Position numbers and translations under genes: made by a program. Positions 57,428 through 64,000 of a stretch of 64,000 bases of DNA are shown piece by piece. Under the pieces are notes generated by a model. That model was given only the letters and a program-made list of their open reading frames with translations. It was not told where the DNA came from and ran no database searches. Origin of the DNA: Thiocystis violacea (GTDB taxonomy: Bacteria > Pseudomonadota > Gammaproteobacteria > Chromatiales > Chromatiaceae); contig NZ_NRRG01000008.1 of the NCBI RefSeq assembly GCF_016583575.1, positions 53,501 to 117,500 on the forward strand. The letters run 5' to 3'. How positions within the stretch are numbered: the first letter of the stretch is position 1; the number at the start of each line of letters is the position of its first letter.

Positions 57428-58542
57428 AAATCCGCTCTGGTATCTTCGGTCCGGCATTGACCCTGTTGCTGCTTCAAACCAGCGTGACGCCTGCCGAAAC
57501 CGGGGTCGTCCCGTTGGGATCGACCCGGCCCGTGCAACCCATAACGCTGGCGGTTCCAGAAACCGGCGCCTATACCGGCGCCTATGTTGACTTTGGCGAG
57601 CACGAGGATGCGGTCACGCTGGAGCAGATCGAATCCTTTTCAGCACTCGTCGGGAAACGCCAGGCGATTATTGCCTTCTCCAATTACTGGGGCCGCGGCC
57701 GCTTCCCGACGGATCAGGTGCGGATCATCGCGCAGGCGGGCGCTGTCCCACTCGTCTTCTGGAACCCCTGGGAGGATCAGGAAGACACCAGGAAATCCCG
57801 TTTTGACCTTGCCGCCATTGAGGCGGGTCAATGGGATCAGTACATGGATGCCTGGGCTGCGGAGGCACGGGCGTTCGGGAGGCCGCTCCTGGTGTCCTGG
57901 GGACTGGAGATGAACGGCGAGTGGTTCCCTTGGTCGGGGGTCTTCCATGGTGCTGGTGCGTCGGTTCCTGGCGCCGACCCGCCGCGTTACCAAGGCCCCG
58001 AAGCGTTCAAACGCGCCTATCGCTATGTCGTCGATCGGATGCGTGCGGCCGGGGCGACCAATCTCGTGTGGATCTTTCATCCGAATAATTCATCGAACCC
58101 GGACGCTCCCTGGAATCAGATGGCGGCCTACTATCCGGGTAGCGACTACGTGGACTGGCTGGCCATGAGCGCCTATGGCAAGCAGTTCCCGGGAGAAAAC
58201 TGGTTGAGCGTCAAAGAGTCGATCCTCAATGATTACGCGGAGCTCGCCGCGCTCGATCCACGCAAGCCGATCCTGCTTGCCGAATGGGGGGTTGGAGAGT
58301 TTCCCAAGCAGGGCGACAAAGGGGCTTGGATCCGCGACGCCTTGACGGTGATGGAACACCAATTGCCCAGACTCAAGGCGGCCGTGTTTTGGCACGAGCA
58401 GTGGCAGAATGGCGATCTCTCCTACAGCAACCTGCGGGTGAACTCCTCCCTGAGTGCACTGAATGCCTACCGCGAAGGCGTGTCTCACTCATTCTGGCTC
58501 CCCGAGCCACGTTACTCGCCCGCCGTACCGGCACCGAAATAG
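57424..58542 (+). CDS. Secreted GH26-like glycosidase (endo-beta-mannanase type)
   Basis: 372 residues, signal peptide to about 24 (LTLLLLQTSVTPA). The TIM-barrel shows the GH26 features: WGLEMNGEWFPWSG with the acid/base Glu, WIFHPNN, and ILLAEWGVGEFP with the nucleophile Glu. Family members cut beta-mannan or related polysaccharides and some act on exopolysaccharide. It sits inside a cytochrome cluster, where its role is unclear. Confidence 0.8.
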   Translation: MKIRSGIFGPALTLLLLQTSVTPAETGVVPLGSTRPVQPITLAVPETGAYTGAYVDFGEHEDAVTLEQIESFSALVGKRQAIIAFSNYWGRGRFPTDQVRIIAQAGAVPLVFWNPWEDQEDTRKSRFDLAAIEAGQWDQYMDAWAAEARAFGRPLLVSWGLEMNGEWFPWSGVFHGAGASVPGADPPRYQGPEAFKRAYRYVVDRMRAAGATNLVWIFHPNNSSNPDAPWNQMAAYYPGSDYVDWLAMSAYGKQFPGENWLSVKESILNDYAELAALDPRKPILLAEWGVGEFPKQGDKGAWIRDALTVMEHQLPRLKAAVFWHEQWQNGDLSYSNLRVNSSLSALNAYREGVSHSFWLPEPRYSPAVPAPK

Positions 58543-59216
58543 CGCGAATCAGCATCCTGGCGCATCAGGACTTTTCCAACGAGCGAGGGCATCGACCTTG
58601 CGTGGATGGTCAGGCAAACATTGCCGACGAAGCGCGCCGGAAGGAGGATGGCGAGCTGATCATTTGCTGACAACGTCATCTAGGGTTCCGTCAGTGGCCG
58701 CCGGTTAAGCTGTACCCAAGTCGCGATTGAACGCGGCCAATTATCGCTTCCCAATACAGCCACTGGAGCCTCGACCCATGTTCACGCATTCACTTCTTTC
58801 CCGCACGCCCCGGAATCGTTTCCGTCACACGCCGCGGCGCCAGACCGGTTTCGTCCGGTTCTCCTTAAGCGCCGCCAAACGGATCACGAGTCGTCGGTCG
58901 GTTCGGACTGAAGCCCGCGCGCCGAGCGCGATAGAGCCGGTGCTCAATATCGAGGAAGCCATTCGCGGCTTCGTCGATGCGCAGCCCGGCCAGCTTTACC
59001 GAGGCGGGGCATGAGGGCGGAGTTGATCCGCTCCAACCAGCAGATCAAGCGTTTGACCTCGTGGGATCGTGGAAACCAACCCAGATCGATGTCACGAGCG
59101 CTTGAGTGAGGCCCGCGATGAGTACTTGCTCGACGCGATTGGTGGCAATTTCATCCGGCTTGTCATTCCAAGCCGTCCGTTCTGTTTACCCTGTCGATAC
59201 TCAAAGGAGATCACTG
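58543..59216. other. Mostly non-coding stretch before the peroxidase gene
   Basis: About 670 bp. Apart from the doubtful frame at 58778-59014, it shows only short scraps. AAAGGAG immediately before 59217 is the peroxidase ribosome site. Confidence 0.4.
58778..59014 (+). CDS. Doubtful small basic protein
   Basis: 78 codons from MFTHSLLSRT, very rich in Arg/Ser/Thr in the first 50, then LNIEEAIRGFVDAQPGQLYR. No family match and no clear ribosome site. It may be chance. Confidence 0.2.
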   Translation: MFTHSLLSRTPRNRFRHTPRRQTGFVRFSLSAAKRITSRRSVRTEARAPSAIEPVLNIEEAIRGFVDAQPGQLYRGGA

Positions 59217-60284
59217 ATGCGCCTGAACACCGCTTTGCTCTTGCCTTGCGTGCTGTTAGCCATTCCAGTCTCTGCGGCAACTTGGGAGGCGCTGCCCGAA
59301 ACGCCCCCGATCCCGGCGGATAATCCGCAGACCGAGGCGAAAATCCAGCTTGGTAAAACGCTCTTTTTCGACCCTCGTTTGTCTGAGCATGGCACCCTGT
59401 CGTGTAACTCCTGTCACAACGTGATGGCCGGTGGGGACGACAACCGCCCGAATTCAATCGGCATGCACGACGCCCGCGGCGGACGCAGTGCGCCCACGGT
59501 GTGGAATGCCGCCTTTTACTCCGTGCAGTTTTGGGATGGGCGAGCCGCCACCCTTGAAGACCAGGCCAAGGGACCGGTGGTGAATCCGATCGAGATGGGG
59601 ATGGGCGATCTGGATGAGACCATGGCGCGACTGAAACAGATTCCGGGTTATCAGCCGCTGTTTGCCGCCGCCTTCCCCGACGAGACGACTCCCCTGTCAG
59701 CGAACAATGCGGCCAAAGCGATCGCCGCCTTCGAGCGCACCCTCATCACCCCAAATTCACCCTATGACCGCTATGTCAAGGGCGATGCAACGGCTTTGAC
59801 TGAGCAGCAGGTCCGCGGCATGAACCGCTTCGCCGAGTTAGGCTGCACCGCTTGTCACGCCGGCCCCAATTTCAGTGGACCGACCTTGCCGGTCGGAACC
59901 GGCTTTTTCATGAAATTCCCCACTTATCCGGGTAGCGCCTACGACACCCAGTATGGCCTTCTGGAAGACCAGGGGCGCTACATGGTCACCCAGGACCAGA
60001 AGGACAAACATCTGTGGCGCGTCCCGACCCTGCGCAACATCGCGCTGACGGCCCCGTACTTCAATCACGGCCGCGTCCCGACCTTGGATCAGGCGGTGCG
60101 CATCATGGCCAAGGCGCAATTGAACCAAGAGGTCAGTGATCCCCAGGTCGCGGACATCGTCGCCTTCCTCAACGGACTGACCGGCGAATTCCCGGAGATG
60201 AGCCTGCCACGTCTGCCGGGAACGCCAGAGATGAGCGTCATTCCGCCGATCGATCCGCATCTGAAGCAGAATCCGCACCGCTGA
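59217..60284 (+). CDS. Diheme cytochrome c peroxidase
   Basis: 355 residues from MRLNTALLLP with AAAGGAG upstream; signal peptide to about 21. Heme motifs CNSCH (63-67) and CTACH (210-214). The peroxidatic-domain phrases RGGRSAPTVWNAAF and FWDGRAATLEDQAKGP, and WRVPTLRNIALTAPYFNHGR near the C terminus match the CcpA/MauG family. It reduces hydrogen peroxide in the periplasm using electrons from c-type cytochromes, fitting the neighbouring carriers. Confidence 0.93.
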   Translation: MRLNTALLLPCVLLAIPVSAATWEALPETPPIPADNPQTEAKIQLGKTLFFDPRLSEHGTLSCNSCHNVMAGGDDNRPNSIGMHDARGGRSAPTVWNAAFYSVQFWDGRAATLEDQAKGPVVNPIEMGMGDLDETMARLKQIPGYQPLFAAAFPDETTPLSANNAAKAIAAFERTLITPNSPYDRYVKGDATALTEQQVRGMNRFAELGCTACHAGPNFSGPTLPVGTGFFMKFPTYPGSAYDTQYGLLEDQGRYMVTQDQKDKHLWRVPTLRNIALTAPYFNHGRVPTLDQAVRIMAKAQLNQEVSDPQVADIVAFLNGLTGEFPEMSLPRLPGTPEMSVIPPIDPHLKQNPHR

Positions 60285-60476
60285 GACAACCTACGAGGGA
60301 GAGGGTGCGCGTCACCTCCGCGCGCCACGGCCTGCGCCTGCGCCTGCGCCAAATCTGGCCACTGGCTGATCGGGATGCACAGCGTTCGGTCAGGTGCTCG
60401 GCTTTAGGCTGTCTCCCTTCCTGGTGACCTAACCGGTTCACTCCCGGCACGACCCACGCCACTGCGAGACCCGCCA

Positions 60477-61037
60477 ATGACGACCAAGACCTCTGTTCAG
60501 CCCCCTAACCTCCCGTCCGCAGCGACAAACGACCGTCTCCGCGTCTGGGATCCGCTGGTGCGCACCTTTCATTGGGCGCTAGCCGCTGCCTTTACGATGG
60601 CTTTCCTTGTCGAAGATGAACTGCTTGGTGTGCATATCTGGGTGGGTTATCTGGCCCTGGCTCTGATTGCCTTTCGCGTGGTCTGGGGCGTGATCGGCAC
60701 CCGCTATGCCCGCTTCAGTGACTTCGTGCGCGGGCCACGTCAGGTTCTGGCCTATCTGAAGGATGAGCTGGCCTTCCGTGCCCCACGCTATGTCGGGCAC
60801 AACCCAGCCGGCGGCGCCATGATTCTGGCGCTGCTGCTGTCGGTTGCGATAACGGGTTGGACCGGTTGGGCGCTCACTGGCGGCGGAGAAGACTGGGAAG
60901 AGATCCATGAGTTCTTCGCCTATCTCTCCCTCGGGTTGGTGATCGTACATGTCGCCGGTGTGCTCTTTGCCAGCCTGCTCCATCGGGAAAACCTCATCGG
61001 GGGCATGATCACTGGATTCAAACGGCGAGCAGACTGA
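60477..61037 (+). CDS. Cytochrome b561-type membrane protein (copy 2)
   Basis: 186 residues, paralogue of 54860: WDPLVRTFHWALAAAF, LGVHIWVGYLALALIAFRVV, DFVRGPRQVLAYLKDEL, VGHNPAGG and the C-terminal MITGFKRRAD all correspond. The loop before the third His is shorter (about 18 residues less). It likely feeds the peroxidase or diheme cytochromes. The two copies bracket the cytochrome cluster. Confidence 0.88.
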   Translation: MTTKTSVQPPNLPSAATNDRLRVWDPLVRTFHWALAAAFTMAFLVEDELLGVHIWVGYLALALIAFRVVWGVIGTRYARFSDFVRGPRQVLAYLKDELAFRAPRYVGHNPAGGAMILALLLSVAITGWTGWALTGGGEDWEEIHEFFAYLSLGLVIVHVAGVLFASLLHRENLIGGMITGFKRRAD

Positions 61038-61239
61038 GGCACGGCCAGCGAAAAAGCTGGTTCTGACCTACACCACAGCACTCATTGATCATCAGTCGTG
61101 ATCTGCAAGGTTGCCACGCAGGCTTCACCCGACGAATCCTCTCCCAAAATATCGGTTTTTTTGCGCGGCTGTTCATCACTCGCCGTCTTACACTATCGCC
61201 GCAACGCGTCGGCTTAAACACTTTATCGGAGGTTTCCGC

Positions 61240-61482
61240 ATGAAACGCTTACTCTTGCTGTCAGTTTTAATGTGTTTGACCGTCACGGCTTTTGCAAAAG
61301 ACGATCAAGATGATGCCAACGACTTGTTGGAAGGTTGCTGGCCGTTGACGACTGAAGAAATGCAGCAATGTCTATCCGACTGCGGCGAGCCGTCCGCGCC
61401 AGCCTATACCGATTGCCAAGCCAACTGCGAAGGATTGCACCAAGCTTGCCAGCAACAGGGGGACGCTCCTGAGCCGACTTAG
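61240..61482 (+). CDS. Small secreted cysteine-rich protein
   Basis: 80 residues with CGGAGG before the ATG. Signal peptide to about 19 (LLLLSVLMCLTVTAFA). The mature 60 residues hold six cysteines: EGCWP, EEMQQCLSDCGE, YTDCQANCEG and HQACQQ, a spacing suggesting two disulfide-linked helical hairpins. No family recognised. It follows the second cytochrome b gene after 200 bp. Confidence 0.6.
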   Translation: MKRLLLLSVLMCLTVTAFAKDDQDDANDLLEGCWPLTTEEMQQCLSDCGEPSAPAYTDCQANCEGLHQACQQQGDAPEPT

Positions 61483-61670
61483 GAGTAGCGCCAAAGGGAC
61501 AATCTACATGTGCCGGTGCGTAGCTGTTATGAGATGCGGCCCCGCTTTGCTGTGGGGTTGTCAGGTCGCCCGACAGACGGCATTCATCGCCACGCTTCAG
61601 CGCACCGCCTATCTTTTTTCTTCTGCTGATCGCCAGATCCGTGCTAACCAGCAGACGGCGGATCGATTGA

Positions 61671-61844
61671 TCAGCGGGGATCTTCCCGTCGCGACCCGTT
61701 GGCCGCGATGCCGTTGTCGTCAGCGATGTCGTAGGCTTGCTGGGTATCCTGTCGTGCTCCCTCGCTCAGCACGGCGCCGGCGACACCGCCCAAGACGGCA
61801 CCCGTGCCCGCAAGGTCGGAATCTTTCCGTTTGGTGAGCAGCCT
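61671..61844 (-). pseudogene. C-terminal fragment of a glycine-zipper protein, cut by IS21
   Basis: Minus frame TKRKDSDLAGTGAVLGGVAG, then AVLSEGARQDTQQAYDIADD, stopping at TGA (61671-61673). It is interrupted on its 5' side where the IS21 end begins (about 61845). The GxxxGGVAGAV segment resembles glycine-zipper envelope proteins. Confidence 0.4.
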
Positions 61845-61849
61845 GCGTA

Positions 61850-61961
61850 ATCCACACCCATTCGGCCACTGATTCCACGGTCATCCGGCCATCCATTCCA
61901 CTCTGATCCGGCCGCCCATTCCACGGCGATCCGGCCACTGATTCCAAGGCCATTCGGCCAC
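61850..61961 (+). repeat. Five 20-bp repeats with exact 23-bp period at the IS21 left end
   Basis: Units begin at 61850, 61873, 61896, 61919 and 61942; the consensus is ATTCCACGGTGATCCGGCCA. The outermost unit is the most diverged and part of the terminal repeat. IS21 elements carry multiple IstA-binding repeats at their ends. Confidence 0.85.
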
Positions 61962-62032
61962 CCCCGGGCTGGGGGCGACGCAGGACCACGTCCACTAGGA
62001 TCGACCGCTTTTTCAGAGCAAAGAGGTCGAGA

Positions 62033-63568
62033 ATGGAGCGTTTGTCCATGCGTAAAATTCGTGAATATTTACGGCTGCGCTTTGAGGTTGGGCTATCGGC
62101 CCGGCAGATCGCTACCAGCCTACAGGTGGCACGCAGCACGGTCGGGGAGTATGAGCGGCACTTTGCCGCCAGCGGGTTGGGTTGGCCCCTGCCGGCGTCG
62201 TTGAGCGACCGAGAACTGGAAGGACGGCTGTTTCCCGCCGCGCTGGGGGAGGCCTTGGCGACCCGTGCGCTGCCGGACTGGACGGAGGTCCACCAGGAGT
62301 TGCGCCGCCCGGGCGTGACACTGGCCCTTTTGTGGGAAGAATACCGGGCCGTCTACCCCACGGGCTTCGGCTACAGCTGGTTCTGCAAGCATTACGAGGC
62401 ATGGAGCGGGAAGCTCGACGTGGTGATGCGCCAGACTCATCGCGCCGGCGAGAAGCTGTTCGTCGACTATGCCGGGCAGACGGTCCCCTTGGTCGACCCC
62501 CACACCGGCGAGGTGCAGGCGGCGCAGATCTTCGTGGCCGTGCTGGGGGCCTCCAACTACACCTACGCGGAAGCCACCCGCACCCAGGGACTGGCCGACT
62601 GGATCGGCGCCCATGTCAGGGCTCTGGCCTTTTTCAATGGGGTACCAGATATCCTGGTTCCCGACAATTTGCGCAGCGGCGTCAGCCGCGCCTGTCGCTA
62701 CGACCCGGACCTCAATCCGACCTATGCGGAGCTCGCGCGTCACTATGGCGTGGCGGTCGTTCCGGCCCGGGTGCGCAAACCGCGCGACAAGGCCAAGGTG
62801 GAAGTCGCGGTGCAGGTGGTCGAACGCCTGATCCTGGCGGTGCTACGCCACCGCACCTTCTTCTCCCTGGGCGAACTCAACGCCGCCATCGCCACCTTGC
62901 GCGAGCGGCTCAATGCCCGCTCCTTCAAGAAACTGCCCGGCTCGCGCGCGACGGCATTCGCCGCCATCGACCAGCCGGTGCTGCGCCCCTTGCCCGAGAC
63001 CCCCTACGCCTACGCCACCTGGAAGCAGGTGCGGGTGAATATCGACTACCACGTCGAGGTCGACGGGCACTACTACTCGGTGCCCTACACCCTGGTGAAG
63101 CAGACCCTGGAGGTACGCCTGAGCGAGCACACGGTCGAATGCTTCCACCAACGCCAGCGCGTCGCCAGCCATGTGCGCTCACCGCTGAAGGGGCGCCACA
63201 CCACGGTGGCCGAGCACATGCCCAAGGCCCACCAGGACTACGCCGACTGGACCCCCGAACGGCTGGTGCGCTGGGCCAAGAAGACCGGACCCGCCACCGT
63301 CGGGGTGATCAGTCACATCCTCGCCCATCGTCCGCATCCCCAGCAGGGCTTCCGGGCCTGTCTAGGAATCCTGCGTTTGGGCGAGCGCTACGGTGACGAC
63401 CGCCTCGAAGCCGCCTGTGCACGGGCGCTACACCTCAACGCCTGCCGCTACCAGAGCATCGCCTCGATCCTTCAGCGCGGTCTCGATCGCCAAGCCCTCC
63501 CGGAAACGCCGACCCAGGCCCTGCCCACCGCCCATGACCACCTGCGTGGTCCCGAGTATTACCACTGA
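62033..63568 (+). CDS. istA: IS21-family transposase IstA
   Basis: 511 residues. N-terminal helix-turn-helix (VGLSARQIATSLQVARSTVG) and DDE integrase domain with EKLFVDYAGQTVPL (first Asp), VPDILVPDNLRSGV (second Asp) and RKPRDKAKVEVAVQ (Glu). A later ATG at 62048 is possible. istB starts 23 bp after the stop. Confidence 0.93.
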   Translation: MERLSMRKIREYLRLRFEVGLSARQIATSLQVARSTVGEYERHFAASGLGWPLPASLSDRELEGRLFPAALGEALATRALPDWTEVHQELRRPGVTLALLWEEYRAVYPTGFGYSWFCKHYEAWSGKLDVVMRQTHRAGEKLFVDYAGQTVPLVDPHTGEVQAAQIFVAVLGASNYTYAEATRTQGLADWIGAHVRALAFFNGVPDILVPDNLRSGVSRACRYDPDLNPTYAELARHYGVAVVPARVRKPRDKAKVEVAVQVVERLILAVLRHRTFFSLGELNAAIATLRERLNARSFKKLPGSRATAFAAIDQPVLRPLPETPYAYATWKQVRVNIDYHVEVDGHYYSVPYTLVKQTLEVRLSEHTVECFHQRQRVASHVRSPLKGRHTTVAEHMPKAHQDYADWTPERLVRWAKKTGPATVGVISHILAHRPHPQQGFRACLGILRLGERYGDDRLEAACARALHLNACRYQSIASILQRGLDRQALPETPTQALPTAHDHLRGPEYYH

Positions 63569-63591
63569 GATCCTGACCAGGAGAAGCTCCC

Positions 63592-64000
63592 ATGCTGCAC
63601 CACCCCACCCTGGAGAAGCTCCAGCAACTGCGCCTCACCGGCATGCACAAAGCCCTGCGCGAGCCGTTGGCCGTACCGGACATCGCCGCCCTCAGCTTCG
63701 AGGAACGCCTCGGCTTGCTCGCCGACCGCGAACTCACCGAGCGCGACAACCGCCGCCTGCATACCCGCCTGCGCCAGGCCAAACTCAAACAGAACGCCTG
63801 TCTGGAGGACCTCGATCTCCACACGCCCCGCGGTCTCGACAAGGCCCTCATCACCCAACTGGCCACCGGCCAGTGGATCCGCGAGGGCCTCAACGGCCTG
63901 ATCCTCGGCCCGGCCGGCGTGGGGAAAACCTGGTTGGCGTGCGCCCTGGCGCAGCAGGCCTGCCGCCAGGGGTTCACCACCCGCTATCGGCGCGCCCCGC
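63592..64000 (+). CDS. istB: IS21-family helper ATPase IstB (3' end outside window)
   Basis: 136 codons present: HPTLEKLQQLRLTGMHKALR opens the protein and Walker A GPAGVGKTWLA appears near residues 106-116. IstB is the AAA+ ATPase that selects targets for IstA. GACCAGGAGAAG precedes the ATG. The gene runs off the right edge. Confidence 0.92.
   Translation, partial: MLHHPTLEKLQQLRLTGMHKALREPLAVPDIAALSFEERLGLLADRELTERDNRRLHTRLRQAKLKQNACLEDLDLHTPRGLDKALITQLATGQWIREGLNGLILGPAGVGKTWLACALAQQACRQGFTTRYRRAP

Larger units (their letters stand above)
61845..64000 (+). mobile_element. IS21-family insertion sequence (right end outside window)
   Basis: Left end near TGCGTAATCC at 61845, a terminal repeat array to 61961, then istA and istB in tandem. 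The right end is beyond the window. Insertion interrupts a glycine-zipper protein fragment on the minus strand. Confidence 0.85.

Noticed and set aside
61850..61961. Regular 23-bp repeats as a CRISPR array
   Set aside because: Repeats are 20 bp with 3-bp gaps, no spacers, and lie at the end of an IS21 element.

Overview
The window is about 64 kb of GC-rich DNA, probably from a purple sulfur gammaproteobacterium (Chromatiaceae-like). That guess rests on inference: a split TsdA-like diheme cytochrome, a cluster of SHP/diheme cytochrome c/cytochrome b genes, a diheme peroxidase, and gammaproteobacterial IS and conjugation families. No rRNA, tRNA or CRISPR array was seen.

Left part (1-26.6 kb) is an accessory region. 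It opens with the 3' end of a BREX phage-defence operon (pglZ, brxD, brxHI). A conjugation island follows: RP4-like traK and traL on the minus strand, a repeat-rich non-coding gap that looks like an oriT region, and a divergent MobI-like gene. Next come an Fe-S protein, a NYN/OST-HTH ribonuclease-like protein, a HigBA-type toxin-antitoxin pair, an IS4-family element with a perfect 9-bp target duplication, a CPBP protease and an alpha/beta hydrolase. The island ends with a large TraG-like mating-pair protein that carries a C-terminal phage-lambda-type lysozyme domain. The traH-like gene upstream of traG is cut by an IS3-family element at 25341-26625, which has no target duplication.

Middle part (26.6-47.5 kb) is mostly envelope and signalling. 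There are two large secreted proteins (PD40 propeller plus RTX repeats; propeller plus DUF11). A tightly overlapping minus-strand operon encodes a receiver/P-loop fusion, an ABC exporter, an alpha/beta hydrolase and an OprP-type porin. A second toxin-antitoxin pair follows, then a sigma54 response regulator with its histidine kinase, the TsdA-like cytochrome split by an in-frame TGA, a secreted protein/ECF sigma/anti-sigma unit, and a hybrid PAS-GAF sensor kinase.

Right part (47.5-64 kb) starts with a transposon graveyard: a 38-bp Tn3-type end, a 5'-truncated resolvase, a recombinase fragment and a 171-bp internally deleted relative of the IS4 element. A membrane, lipid and metal group follows (CorA/MgtE-N hybrid, CDF exporter, DgkA, PAP2, pepsin-like protease, CDP-alcohol phosphatidyltransferase split by TAA, PsiE). 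Then comes a c-type cytochrome electron-transfer cluster with duplicated components and an embedded GH26-like glycosidase. The window closes in an IS21-family element with a regular 23-bp terminal repeat array.

Strongest leads: the TraG-lysozyme fusion, the receiver/P-loop-ABC-hydrolase-porin operon, the putative oriT, the MITE-like IS4 derivative, and a recurring pattern of genes broken by single in-frame stops.
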